Notes: generated from the sequence alone by a model not told the origin. Counted from the stretch's first letter, positions 12,046 through 23,183 are shown. The stretch: 64,000 nucleotides of DNA from Paguma larvata (GCA_030068075.1 CM057824.1:125354414-125418413); one strand, 5' to 3'. Made by a program: numbers and translations.

Positions 12046-12194
12046 GCTCGGATCCCTACTCCAAAATTCATAAGCAATGCATCTGTGAGTCCTCCTCACG
12101 CAGGCTCTTCTCGTGCCACGTGCTAAAGAGCAATGCCAGACAACTCCATGAATCATAGAGAGAGGACTGGAAAACATATCGGAGCTCCTAGAAT

Positions 12195-12350
12195 CCTACC
12201 CTTTATTTTTTTCAGGTAAGAAAACTCAAAGAGAGTTCAAGGAACTTGCTCAAAGCCATACAACTTATTTAGTATCGGAGGCACAGTGCAAACCCATTTC
12301 TCTTGACTATCATCTTAGCACTCTCATTATATCCATATCATTTGAGCAAT
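12195..12350 (-). mobile_element. MIR SINE, antisense
   Basis: It shows caggtaagaaaactcaaaga, then ttgctcaaagccatacaac and gtatcggaggcacagtgcaa, an antisense MIR with the final cagcactctcattatatc segment. It is the third MIR within 800 bp. Confidence 0.7.
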
Positions 12351-12699
12351 TTTGACAGGAGAGCAAAGGAAGGGCCAGGAGGTCAAGGGAGCTTTGAAGA
12401 AACATCAGGATGATGCTAGAGACAAAGAAAGAAGAACACGGGGTCCCAAAGACACAACTTTGCCCACCAGTTCTGCCAAAACATCTTAGACCGGCTTAGG
12501 CAGACAACTTTTCAAAACTTCCTGACTGTAATAGTTAGAACCTTTTAAATAAATTGTTCAGATTAATTTAATTGATAAGAAAATCCATGTCCACTTCAAT
12601 TAGCTAAAACTAACCTACTTAAAAACTCAGTTCTCAAGTGGTACAGTTTGAATAAATTCTATAGGGGTACAAAACTGTGTTCACTTTCTTTGGTGTTAT

Positions 12700-12805
12700 C
12701 ATTTGCCTTGGGAACTCTCAAAATGGGTCTGATTTATTTACTCTTATATTTCAGCATCTGGTACAGCACACAGCACTCAATGAATATTTCTATTTACTAT
12801 TTTAG
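12700..12805 (+). mobile_element. L2 3'-terminal fragment
   Basis: The stretch ctggtacagcacacagcact followed by caatgaatatttctattta corresponds to the L2 3' end (cctggcacatagtaggcactcaataaat). Only about 100 bp is recognisable. Confidence 0.5.
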
Positions 12806-12812
12806 CATATAT

Positions 12813-12970
12813 AGTGGTCCTCAAACTTCCCTGAACCAGAGCCTCACTGACAATAGCCTGTTAGGAAAGTGGATTCTCTGAACACAACCCCCAGAGGAGT
12901 TAACCCAGCAGGCCTGTGAGGCATTGTTAACAAGATCCTCTGAAATCTGAGGGAGGCAGTTTTACATAAT
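12813..12970 (+). mobile_element. MER5A-like hAT DNA transposon
   Basis: It starts tagtggtcctcaaacttccc, a decayed form of the MER5A terminus (cagtggttctcaaacttt). Internal cccccagaggagttaaccca and cattgttaacaagatcctct match the usual order. It is a non-autonomous element without its own transposase, and the right terminus is eroded. Confidence 0.65.
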
Positions 12971-13115
12971 GTGCAAATTAAAAATACAAACAATAGCTTC
13001 GATCAATGTGTCATCTTTCTTTATTATTTAATCCAAACTTTCCTTCCCAGGCACACCTCACAAAAGCTCTCTTGTAGGTGTTCTCATTCATATGCCACAG
13101 AGATCCCAACAGCAC

Positions 13116-13436
13116 TATATATATATACATATACACACACATATATATATATATACTATATATATATATACTATATAAATATATATATACTATATATAAA
13201 TATATATACATATTTTTTTCTAGCTAGAATTGTATATATATATACATATATATACATATACATGTATATATAGAATTGTATACATATATATACATATATA
13301 TACATACATATATATATACTATATTATTATATAGTATATATAGTATTATTATTATATATTATATATAGTATATATATAAATATATACTATAAATATATAT
13401 ATACTACATATAAATACATATATACATATATTTTTT
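13116..13436 (+). repeat. (TA)n/(TATACA)n AT-rich array with internal duplication
   Basis: About 320 bp of TA, TACA and TATAAA units. A non-repeat tag, ttttttctagctagaatt, occurs at 13213-13231 and again at 13432-13450, and a shorter tagaattgtata recurs at 13271-13282. The tag spacing (219 bp) shows that a block of array plus edge was duplicated, not just slipped by single units. Fold-back structures are likely. Confidence 0.92.
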
Positions 13437-13598
13437 TTCTAGCTAGAATTATAATAAAACTTCAAAGCAGTATTTTCATTAAGCCATCTCAGTTCTTTCT
13501 CTCAATTTGTTTTTTTGTTTTGTTTTGTTTTGGCTATTGCGATTAGATAGGGAAAGAATTGTCAAGAGAGATATTGAGGGGCTAAATTTGACATTTTT

Positions 13599-13822
13599 AA
13601 AACATTTTTTTAATGTTTATTTAGTTTTGAGAGAGAGAGAGAGAGAGAGAGAGAGCACAAGCAGAGGAGGGTCAGAGAGAGAGGAAGACACAGAATCGGA
13701 AGCAGGCTCCAGGCTCTGAGCTGTCAGCACAGAGCCCGACGTGGGGCTCGAACTCACAAGCCATGAGATCATGACCTGATGAGAAGTCGGACGCTCAACC
13801 GACTGAGCCACCCAGGCGCCCC
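13599..13822 (-). mobile_element. Carnivore tRNA-SINE (felid type), first of a stacked pair
   Basis: Well-preserved antisense copy. The tail complement tttttttaatgtttatttag is on the left, then a (GA)n run at 13629-13655, gcaggctccaggctctgag, ctgtcagcacagagcccgac, and the intact head complement ccgactgagccacccaggcg. The 15-bp TSD aaatttgacattttt lies at 13584-13598 and 13824-13838. High similarity to the other best-preserved copies suggests a fairly recent insertion. An antisense frame across it is a SINE translation, not a gene. Confidence 0.97.
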
Positions 13823-13838
13823 AAAATTTGACATTTTT

Positions 13839-14046
13839 GAATTTTTTAAAATGTTTATTTGTCTTAGAGAGAGAGAGAACATGAGCAGGGGAGGAGCAGA
13901 GAGAGAGTGAGATACAGAATCTGAAGCAGGCTTCAAGCTCTGAGCTGTCAGCACAGAGCCCGACGTGGGGCTCGAACTCTCGAACTGGGTGATCATGACC
14001 TGAGCCAAAGTCGGATACTCAACTGACTGCGCCACCCAGGCGCCCC
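13839..14046 (-). mobile_element. Carnivore tRNA-SINE, second of a stacked pair
   Basis: It begins directly after the 3' TSD of its neighbour and has the same orientation. It carries gcaggcttcaagctctgagc and the head complement gactgcgccacccaggcgcc. A third copy of the target, tgacattttt, follows at 14047-14056. So it inserted into the first SINE's duplicated target, or the first into its. Both copies have their own tail side, so this is not a tandem duplication of one SINE. Confidence 0.95.
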
Positions 14047-14056
14047 TGACATTTTT

Positions 14057-15035
14057 GGTACAATGAAAAATTTATGGCCCCCTAGAATAGGAGCTTAGTC
14101 AATATATCCTAAGTCTGTCTACTTGCTAGTTAACAAATATTTTAAGTTAGTACAGTGGTCTTAGGGTCAGGCTTACACCCTGAGAGACAGGGTGATAGTA
14201 GGGCAATTATGTAACTAATACTAGTCCTTGAGGGTAGGATTCCATGGAAATGTTGTTTGGGGTCAGTCTGAGACATTCTAAAAAGAAGTGGATATTGCAC
14301 GTGCCTACAAACACATGTTTGGGCTTAAACTCTTCACATTTAAAAGCCTACAGCGTCTCCGTGTGCTACCCTCAGAGTGTGTCTGCCAGTAGATCTGTTG
14401 TAACCAGTAACGTGAGCACGGCTGGGAGGGGCTTAGGTAGAAAATGGCATCATTTACAACGTGTTTTTATGTTTTTGGTTTTTTTCTCTGGAATCTTTGC
14501 TAAGGAAAACGTTTTTGGTGCCTTAATTGTCACATTAAATAATTAAGAGAGACCGGGAGGGAGCATGGCGACATGTTGAAGAATTTAGACAACATAAATT
14601 AATCAACAAAAAAGTGATACTTCTGGTATCCCTCTAAGTATAAACATAATAACAAGCACACTGGCTACTGATGAGAATGTGAATAAGAACCTACCATCAT
14701 GCACACAAACACAGAGTCAGGTAGCCACTGGACTCAACAGGGAGTTATGGGTTTGTTACTGGTCTTATACTCAGCCTTCCAAAGCATGGCCTGACACACT
14801 GGATTCATCTACAGTGAGCTCACAGAGATCACTCTTGTTATTTCAAGAAAAACATTTTAAGACTTGACATAGAAACCTGAAAAAATAAAAAGAAAATGAT
14901 TAATCTGAGAACAAAGCAATACAGTCTGCCCCGGCTTGCGTGGAGAGCAACGGAGCATGGTATTGCTGGCATATAAATAGGACTGATAATCAACTGACAT
15001 TGATAAGCCTCACGCTAAGATAATGACAAAAAAGA
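14057..15035. other. No gene seen; unique DNA
   Basis: About 980 bp without a recognisable repeat. Frames of 100 and 62 codons (14244-14546, 14679-14867) have no homology I can recognise and no supporting context. Confidence 0.4.
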
Positions 15036-15480
15036 AGGGTATGGGGCTCCTGTCCTTAAGGAACTTGCAAACTATTGGTGGAGAAAAGAACAATATAAGT
15101 GCATATGAAATTTTAAAAGTATAGAAATAGGTATATATGTACAACAGAAGACAGTTGTAATAATGTAAAAATTAAAGTTTGGACAGAAATAAGTGACTTG
15201 GTTTAATGGAAGGGGTGCAGGTGATGCTTTATGTGAGAATAATAGCAAATCTTAAGGGAAGGAAATAATAAGGGAAGCTAGATGGCAAAGAGTTTATGTC
15301 TGGCTGCAGAAGGGAGGAGAGAATCCTGTGAGAAACAAAAGAACAGTAAGGTACAGGATGGACAAAGGAGGAGAGTCGGAACATTTTATTTTGATGCAAA
15401 TCAAAACTAGGAGTTCTTTTAAAGTTATTTAAAGAGAGTGACACAATCAATGGATGACTGCAGAAGATCATTCCTTCTAC
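15036..15480 (-). mobile_element. L2 LINE, antisense
   Basis: The sequence ggctcctgtccttaaggaac then ttgcaaactattggtggaga resembles the antisense L2 block ctcatggagcttacattctagtgggga. The far end, aaagagagtgacacaatcaa, matches the agggagtgacatgatcaga block. The order is consistent with L2 read 3' to 5'. It is strongly diverged. Confidence 0.5.
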
Positions 15481-16330
15481 TTATAATTGGAGGAAGAAAA
15501 GAGAAAAAAATGAGGTGAGGTCTGATGACTTTTTTAATCCATTAATTTTAAAGCATACGTGCAGGACAAACTTAGGTAAAAAACTTGAAAGAAATTCACA
15601 ACATTTCATCAGATGCCCAGGAGTTCTTGGCAGGAAAAGTGAGGACACCTCTGCACTAGCCCATGTAGCCTGACTTAGGAAAAAAAAGAAGAAGAAGAAG
15701 AAAGAAAGAAAGAAAAAAACCTTCCATGGAAACAAATAATGTGTTCCACTTCTGCCAAGGTCGTTCTGCATATACAGATGGCTTCGGTGGCTCAGCGTAG
15801 TTAACTCCTTTGGCAGAGGGACACAGATTTCCATCAAATCCTTCTCCTGCTCACTGATATCTGGCCCCTGGCCTTGCTTGATCCTGACATTGTAGAAAAA
15901 CTGTGCTGCCTTGTTTGTTGTTCTCCTTTTAGTTTCTCTAACCCCGATACCTTCTGTAGCAATTAAAAGTGGCAACTTATAGGTGAAGCCAATTCAGTAT
16001 TACCTGGAGGAGGGAAGGTATCTTTATTTTTGTCTCAATTGCCAAAGTTGTGTGGTTAGGGAAAGTCTGCTAACACAGCTCTCCTTGGCTACGATTCACT
16101 CCAGAGTTTGTCATTTCTCTGAAGACCCATTGAGCAACCTGGCCTGAGTTTGAATTTGTGCAAAAGAGCCTCTAACCACGTTTGTCACACATTGTTTCCA
16201 GCTCATTAGAGATGTTGTGGACAACTTCTTTAATGAGGTTTGACATTTGACTACCACCACATCTGCGACCTTCTCCATCATGTCACCTCCCCCCATCCTC
16301 TGCTTCCTTCGCTCTTACTCATTTTTGTGA
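15481..16330. other. No gene called; longest open frame lies here
   Basis: The minus strand holds a 164-codon frame (15481-15975) and, upstream, a 61-codon frame (16111-16296). I do not recognise either product. The larger one runs through a GAA/GAAA microsatellite (15683-15718), giving a Phe run, and nothing resembling a promoter or splice sites supports it. A decayed processed pseudogene on the minus strand remains possible for 15720-16320, but no matching poly(T) on the + strand marks a 3' tail. Confidence 0.3.
15683..15718 (+). repeat. (GAA)n/(GAAA)n microsatellite
   Basis: A short purine-only run of GAA then GAAA units, bounded by A-runs. Confidence 0.9.
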
Positions 16331-17565
16331 GTGAATCATCTGATCCTGTCCCTTATATGACCATGCTCTGGTTTGATTAATCTCTCTCATCAACTCTCCT
16401 TCCTGAATCTTCTGATTAAATCTAGTCTTCTCCCTCCTCTCTCCATAATGCATGGGACCTTTTAGCAGCTATTAATTATTTAAAAGAACCTTACTTTCTA
16501 TCATGCTCAAGTTAGTCACGACAGTTTTCTGTCCACCATGTGGCTTCTGTTAAAAATTATTGAACCCAATTAAGAAAAGCTTTCAAACACCAAGTTCTAA
16601 AAAGCTATAAAAATAATCTTTTTCTATTACATTGACAAACTTGCTAGGTTGGAGAAGGAAAAAGACACAATATGTCTCACCAAAATACGTCTCTTCATCC
16701 TATCCTAAATGGCATATGGTACTCACCAACAGATTGGGGAAATGTGATTTAAATCAAATTATCAGCAGGTGACTGTAAAACTGCTAGGGGTCATTCTCAA
16801 GGAGTTTTACTAGTGGATATTTTTGATCAAACAGTCAAAATCCTGGTGGCATTCCACCTATGCTAGACCCTTACACACTATTAATGTTTTTCACTAACAA
16901 TTCAGCACAATTATTGAAAGGTAACACAATAAATTAACCTGTTGTTTAATTCAAAAAAAGATAAACCACTATCTGGACTGATTTTTACCATTTAGACGGA
17001 ATCAACCGAAAGTTTGGCCATGGCATAGATAGTCTTCAGTGAAGCCGCTCTCTAAATCATTTTCTGGTGGCTATGAATTAGCTGAAAGTAGCTAAAATAA
17101 GACATGACCTTTATAAGCTGAAAGAGCCTGTGGGTCTAAATAGGATGAAGTAATAATATAGTGCCAGGTGACGCTCACATCCGTTAGGTAAGAAAAAAGA
17201 AAATACCCAGAGAAAGCTAGACTGGCTCGTCTACCAGAGAGGCATTTGAGGTCAGACCTCACCCCACTTGAAACCTGGCATAATAATGTGGCACTGTAAC
17301 TAGGAGAAGCACAATTCTTAGCTATATTGATACAAGAAAATGTGTCAGGAAACATGAAGAAATCGTCATTAATAGTTACCAAGCAGAGCTGACATTCAGC
17401 CAGTAAATACCAGAGTGGCATACAGACAAAGGTGATCATGCCAATTGGTCAAACTCTGCAGTGTTCAATATTTAAGATTTTGTAATGCTGTGTTTACAAT
17501 AAAGTGTCATAAGAGAATATTATTTGGATAGTGATTAAAGGGAAAGAAAGATCATTTTATAGTTT
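16331..17565. other. No gene seen; unique DNA
   Basis: No named repeat. A 115-codon minus-strand frame at 17092-17439 has no recognised similarity. Confidence 0.4.
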
Positions 17566-17569
17566 ACTG

Positions 17570-17700
17570 AATATATGGACTCTAGTCTTGTCTCTACCCT
17601 TAATTACAACCACCTGCCAGTTAACTCTGTAGTCCTTTTTTTGATACAGAGCTGGACCAAGTAAGCTTGATAATCAAGCTCTAAAATTCTGACTCAAGGG
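17570..17700 (+). mobile_element. Probable MIR fragment
   Basis: Sequence ggactctagtcttgtctcta followed by cccttaattacaaccacctg weakly matches the start of the MIR core (ctgtctctaccacttactagctgtgtg), with a later gctctaaaattctgactc. Strongly diverged. Confidence 0.4.
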
Positions 17701-18606
17701 AACCTTGTCTCTGGATTTCTCAAGCTAAATAATTTCATATCTAAATTAAAATATGAAATAGGGTACATGCCATTCATTTAAGACTTGTTTCTAAAAATAC
17801 TTTTTAGCCAGTAATGTTTAACTTTTGGCACTCCTGTTATGTCTATAGGTTTGTAGATTGCATGCCTCTCCATAATAGTCAAAATATAAATAAGTAAAAT
17901 AAAAATAAAAACTTATTGTCATTCAGTAAACCAAGACACCAGTTGTGGGCACTAATGTTAACGTGTAATTTTACCTTTGTTCCTTTGTTCTTTTTCTATC
18001 AACATTTATTTTTGTTTCATTGAAGAGGTTGCAGGAACATGAGGGTGGGGAGGGATGGATATCCTGTTTTGGGTAAAGAGAGAGAAAGAAGTCATCTAAA
18101 GTTAAATTTACAGAAAAACAAATTTTCTCTTTACTTTCTATCGCTCAAGCGATCATTCGATATAAAACATGAACCGTATCCCATGCAATTATAAGGGAGA
18201 AAACACAGCATTGACGCCAAAATTGAATCGATTTTGGTCAGAAACATTCCTGCAAATACCAAGCCACACATTATTCTTAGTGTAGAACTACTTAAAAGTA
18301 TGTAGAGCAGATTTTTTTAAAAGTAACTAAAGCCCCTGCAGGCTGCTCCTCGAATACATCTCATCTGCAAAGCGGAAGTGAAGGCCTCCTGAGCTTTTCA
18401 GAAACCTAGTTAAATACTTCCGCATTGCCCAAAATTTACCTCAGAGGTGCGCTCATTAAACTAGGCTTATTAGGCTAATTGCTTTTTTCATAAGCATACA
18501 CTTTAGTATAAGAAATACAGAGAAAAGTCAAAACGAAGGAAAATAGTTTCTATGATAAACATTTGGTGAGCAAATGGAATCTCTTGAGTTTAATTCATCC
18601 ATTACA
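17701..18606. other. No gene seen; unique DNA with retained CpGs
   Basis: This has no recognised repeat. From 18120 to 18480 the DNA holds more CpG than its surroundings (tatcgctcaagcgatc, attcgatat, gaatcgatttt, aaagcggaag, aggtgcgctc) plus homeodomain-like TAAT cores. This could be conserved regulatory sequence, but no comparison is available. Confidence 0.4.
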
Positions 18607-18669
18607 TAACACATGCACACGTGCGCACATATGCACACACGCACATGCGCACACACGCACACGCGCACC
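18607..18669 (+). repeat. Alternating purine-pyrimidine (CA/CG-rich) repeat
   Basis: About 60 bp of acacatgcacacgtgcgcac-like sequence alternates purine and pyrimidine almost throughout, with several GCGC steps. It is an interrupted (CA)n microsatellite. Such sequence is of the type that can adopt left-handed DNA under supercoiling. Confidence 0.9.
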
Positions 18670-19560
18670 ATGGGATAAAGAATTCCAAGTAGAAAGAAAC
18701 GAAATCAATTCTGGTTAGTAAAATTCAAATTTCTTTGATATTCTTTTCTTTTTAAGATTAGAAAAGGTGAACGGGAGGAAGGATAAGACATTTTTTTCCC
18801 TTAAGAACGAAGAACTACTGAACATGGTGGATTTATTTAATGCGGAAAGTCACATTATTGAGATTAGACATCTCTTTTTCAAGGTGCTCGCGAGAGATAA
18901 TGGCCTTCACACCTATAATTCAGCGGACGCATCGGTAACATAAAAACGGACCTGAGGACCGAAGTTAACACCTTCATTTCTACATAGCACATGATGATTT
19001 TAAGAATAAGTCTAGAGCATATTTGTTCTTTTACATTAGTCTGCTTTCTAAGGGTTTCTTTCAGTAGACTCTATATAAATATATTTTCATAAAAATCTGG
19101 TCAATTTTAAGACAAATGAAAAATACAAAATATGAAATATTTTTCTATTCCATGAAGTTATAATTTATAATACTATTCTTTCTAATAAATACAATCAAGT
19201 CAGGGAAAACATGAAAGTCCCGTATGACATGGGCAAAGAGTTAGAAAATGATTCTTCATTTGTGAAATAGGTATGATCTCATAACTTATTTTAAAATAAA
19301 ATTAAAAATAAGAAAGCAAGTTATTTTCATCATTCATTTTGACCATTCTGGATATGCTTATCCTAGGGAGAATGAAAAGAAAAAAAGAAGTATCGATTCT
19401 CAAAAAGTAGATACTGAGTGTATTCATCTAATCTTTAAATATGCCCTGACCTCCTCAGCAAAGTTCTCAGCCTCTGCCCGTACCCTGCCTGCTTCCTTGC
19501 AAAATTTAGCCTATTATAATCTTGGGGTTTTTTTTACAGTCATTACACTGTGATTATAGC
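18670..19560. other. No gene seen; unique DNA
   Basis: CpG-retaining unique sequence continues to about 18970 (gctcgcgagagataatgg, cagcggacgcatcgg, aaacggacc, gaccgaag). From 19000 onward it is plain AT-rich DNA. Confidence 0.4.
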
Positions 19561-19575
19561 CAAATTTTGACTTTT

Positions 19576-19795
19576 TAAAAAAAATTTTTTTTAATGTTTA
19601 TTTATTCTTAAGAGACATAGAGACAGAGCGTGAGCAGGAGAAGGGAAGAAAGAGAGGGAGACACAGAATCCGAAGCAGGCTCCAGGCTCTGAGCCATCAG
19701 CACAGAGCCCGATGCAGGGCTCGAACCCACAGACTGTGAGATCATGACCTGAGCTGAAGTCGGCCGCTTAACCGACTGAGCCACCCAGGCGCCCC
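19576..19795 (-). mobile_element. Carnivore tRNA-SINE with 13-bp TSD
   Basis: Full-length, close to the felid consensus. Identical direct repeats aaattttgacttt lie at 19562-19574 and 19796-19808. The internal promoter blocks are present in complement (cgactgagccacccaggcgc; gggctcgaacccac). The minus-strand frame across it is SINE-derived. Confidence 0.97.
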
Positions 19796-19808
19796 AAATT
19801 TTGACTTT

Positions 19809-20215
19809 CTTAATCTGATCTCTTATGATCAAAGAGAGGACTCGTAGGCTCATTTTACCCCTGTCTACAGCCCCTGAACCCAGAAGGCTAATAGAGTGTG
19901 GTTAGGGCACTTAGCCCAGGGACTCTCACACTCCTTACACCATCTCCTCGTAAGACAGGGAGCATGTTTTTCAAAGTCTACCGCTTCTCCAAGACTCAAT
20001 TCTAATTTCACTTACTCTGAAAAGCTTCCCTAGATTTCTCCAGCTCAGAATGGCTGTTACCCCTCAATTCATAGTACTATAGATTCTGTACAGGGGAAAA
20101 ATATACCTGCTTTTTGATATCTATCGTGATATTTTTTTAGTCTGTTACATGTGTTTTACATCTCAACTTTACGATTAGACTGATGATTCTCACAGTTGCC
20201 AGTTTTACGTACCAA
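19809..20215 (+). mobile_element. Probable L2 fragment, decayed
   Basis: The block cttactctgaaaagcttccctagatttctc resembles the sense L2 segment on protein-length changes (cctcctcagagaggccttccctgacc). The rest of the interval is too decayed to place, and I see nothing else in it. Confidence 0.4.
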
Positions 20216-20217
20216 TC

Positions 20218-20390
20218 ATGTGTTAAGTAGTATTTATGTGTTCAAAACTTTACATCACACCTGCCCAGTAGTTATTAACCTCATTTTACATATAAGTAAA
20301 TGAGACGCAGGGTTAAATTAATTGCCTGGGGCTATTTAAATACTGTGTACCTGACCTGGATTGGAATCTCATATGTTTAGAAGGCAAACA
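20218..20390 (-). mobile_element. MIR SINE, antisense
   Basis: The order tgtgttaagtagtatttatg, ttaacctcattttacatataag, taaatgagacgcagggttaa, attgcctggggctatttaaa, gacctggattggaatctc is a good antisense MIR. Confidence 0.8.
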
Positions 20391-21072
20391 TCATTGTCAA
20401 ATTCTTGTATGTCCCCTTTGCCACGTTTACAGTGCTTTACCTAATTAGATACTACAACATTATTTTCTGATGATTGGTTTTAAGACTGACTTAAAACTGT
20501 CCAGGTTATCATAAGTAATGTTCTATGGTATCAACCAAACTAATATTTATGCTGTCTAACATGGCACAGAGGAGACTGGCATTAGGCCAACGCAATCAGT
20601 CATAAGAAATATAATTCCTAAGGAGGAAAACAAATATGTGCATGGATGCATGGTCAGGTGCTTTGCTTTAGAAATAGGCAATGACTTTGGCCAAGATGCT
20701 CTCTCTCTCTCTGAAGGGCTAAGGAAATAGTGAGAAGAGATATAAAACAAAGAACATTGAAAAATATGAGAGCTTTCTCTCCAGATTTCAAGAGCAAGAT
20801 TTAAGCACATCTGACATAAAGTAGTTGATAAAAGTGATCATGAACATGGATAAGAAGAAACTGTTTAATAAATGGGAAAGCGTGGGCCCATACCAATCAC
20901 AACACGCAAAGCAGGTGTGAGGATGGACAACCTTGGACAATTAGTCCAACCATCCCAGTGCATGGTGCCTAAGAATCAGTCTGGTTTTGAGGTATGGACT
21001 GGCTAAAACAAATAAACGCCTCTTTCATCCCTCAGCATGGTTCAATTCTAGACTAGTCCAGTGGACAGGCTT
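20391..21072. other. No gene seen; unique DNA
   Basis: There is no clear repeat. An 84-codon minus-strand frame at 20556-20810 is unsupported. Confidence 0.4.
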
Positions 21073-21074
21073 TA

Positions 21075-21200
21075 GACCATGGAGATTCATTCAGCAGACA
21101 TTTTCATTACCCACTCTGTGATACACACTGTGCTAGACAACAGATAAAGACAAATCAGACATCATTCTTGTCAGGGAGTGTGCAGTCTAGCTGACTCTTG
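21075..21200 (-). mobile_element. L2 3'-end fragment, antisense
   Basis: The stretch tcattcagcagacattttca, then gatacacactgtgctagaca and cattcttgtcagggagtgtg matches the complement of the L2 3' end (tcattcaacaaatatttattgagc ... tgccaggcactgttctagg ... ctcatggagcttac). Confidence 0.6.
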
Positions 21201-21955
21201 ACCAGAAATTATCTCTGGTACAACTCTAGGAACTATTTTGCCACGAAATGATAAAGATAACATGCTTTGCTAAGAACTCCATGTATTAGTTGAGTGCTCT
21301 CCAGAAGCAGACCCTGAAGCAAGGAGTAAGTACAATCTTAGGTGTGCCTGATCTCCTGATCACCCAGGGAGTAAGCACCAGTAACCCATAAATAAATTCT
21401 CCTTAGATACTTTAGACAAAATCAATTTCCATTACTTGCAAACAAAAAGTTGTTGACTCATGGCAGTTATTGTGCATGTTTGAAGAATGTCATGTCTGTG
21501 TACAACTTGCCCCATACAACTGGAGAGTGGAGAGGTGGTAGAGGGAAAACAATCCATAAAAGGTGTGTTATTTAAGCCAGTTACCACATTGGATGACTAA
21601 AATTTATCCCCCTGAGAAACTCAGAACGACCCTGGTGAATTACCCCTCTATGCTCATCAGTTATTAGTTCAGGGCTGCCTCTGCAACAATTTCCCTAGCA
21701 CAGCCCTGAGACAATGATGCTAATGCCATGATGTAGGAACCAGGGACTGCCTTCCACTGGAATGAAAAGAGAATCCACAAGGAAATGGGTGACACTCCAG
21801 CGATGTCTACTGTAGTATATTATCTGAAAGTTATGGACCTTATGTAATTAGCACAATCGATATAGCCATTGTCAAGCAATAGGTATTGGGGATCTACTTT
21901 TATTAAGGCAATATGCTAGTGACTGAGAGGGGATGGCACAAAGTAGTAACTTTGT
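21201..21955. other. No gene seen; possible old LTR start at 21282
   Basis: Sequence tgtattagttgagtgctctc, then cagaagcagacc at 21282-21313 resembles the start of the LTR-like repeat at 7046, but downstream similarity is not evident. Otherwise unique. Confidence 0.3.
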
Positions 21956-21969
21956 CTATTTCTTTATAT

Positions 21970-22180
21970 CTAATTTTTTTTAACTTTTAAAAATGTTTAT
22001 TCATTTTTGAGAGACAGAGAGACAAAGCATGAATGGGGGAGGGGTGGAGATAGAATCTGAAGCAGGCTCCAGGCTCTGGGCTGTCAGCACAGAGCCCAAT
22101 GTGGGGCTCAGACTCACAGACCATGAGATCATGAAGAGAACCGAAGTTGGACGCTTAACCTCAGAGCCACCAAGGTGCCC
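21970..22180 (-). mobile_element. Carnivore tRNA-SINE with 14-bp TSD
   Basis: Antisense copy flanked by ctatttctttatat (21956-21969) and ctatttctttgtat (22181-22194), one mismatch. The head is moderately decayed (gagccaccaaggtgccc) and lacks a few bases around gatcatgaagagaaccg. Confidence 0.94.
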
Positions 22181-22194
22181 CTATTTCTTTGTAT

Positions 22195-23010
22195 TTTAGA
22201 TGGTTTAATATTATCCCTCAAAAGGACAATTTTTTTTTGCCTTCCAGAAATTGACAGTCTAATTTTATCAGTCTAAATTTATCACACATTCTATAAGCAT
22301 GTATGATAATATATGATATAATTGGCAATATTTGCTTGCAGATAATGTAATTTAATATTATCTGATTTATCCAGAAAATAAAAAAGAATTTATTAGTTTT
22401 TTACTAATACTGACGCTTGGCTCCCCAAAAGACCACCAGAAAAACCTGCTGATCCAGGTGTATTAGACCTACTACCCTAAATAAGGCCAGCATTTATAGG
22501 GTTTTAGGGTCTGGACATAATGATTGTAAAGTAAGTCAGCAAGTAAGGGAACTATCTGGGCAGAATTTATAATATAACAGTTTTAGGTTAAATGAACACA
22601 GTGAAGCAAGGGCCTTAAAATGCGTTTTGATGAGTAAGCTATTAGTCCCGATTTTAATTGGTTTACAATCTTATCTTCCAGGAACACGCATATCCTGGAG
22701 CAAGAAGCTAAGTAATATTTGCTGGACATCAGTATTGCCTCACACAGGGACTCTCAGCTCTCATCGAATAGATCATAGGCTCAGAAGAACTAAACCATCG
22801 GCTGTCCAGAAGGATAAGATTTAGGGTATCTTAGGGAATTCAATGGCATTCACACAAAAAAAGTTTCTTTAGTGATCTTACCACCCTTCATTCCTGAGTG
22901 TTCCACCTTACGGATGAAATTCCCAATAGAATTCCAATAATTGGTCTAGTGTGGGCTATGCGAAAACCCTACGGTCAAGAGGGAATGGGGTCTGTACTTC
23001 TATGTTCCAG
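22195..23010. other. No gene seen; unique DNA
   Basis: No repeat can be named. The segment 22390-22830 has an LTR-like base composition and a Ttttattag-type start, but I could not fix ends or a polyadenylation signal. Confidence 0.35.
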
Positions 23011-23026
23011 AGAAGTCGCATGGAGA

Positions 23027-23183
23027 GGGGCAGCGGGGTGGCTCAGTCAGTTGAGCATCTGGCTCTTAGTTTTGACTCAGGTCACGATCTCACACATCTT
23101 GAGTTCCAGCCCTGCAGAGGCCACGCTGATAGTGCAGAGCCTGTTTGGGGTGTCTCTCTCTGCTCCTCCCCAACTCATGCATG

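Noticed and set aside
12971..13273. 100-codon frame rich in Ile and Tyr
   Set aside because: Most of it is translation of the TA/TACA array.
13116..13436. Possible CRISPR-like or satellite array
   Set aside because: No regular unit with unique spacers; simple AT repeats in a mammalian genome.
13617..14035. Similar antisense frames beginning MAQSVE (also at 19608, 26464, 39580, 54558, 57568, 60054, 62281)
   Set aside because: They recur wherever a carnivore SINE occurs and translate the tRNA-like head and CT tract; a repeated SINE artefact, not a gene family.
17092..17439. 115-codon minus-strand frame
   Set aside because: No recognised similarity, no splice or promoter context; length is not remarkable for 64 kb searched in six frames.
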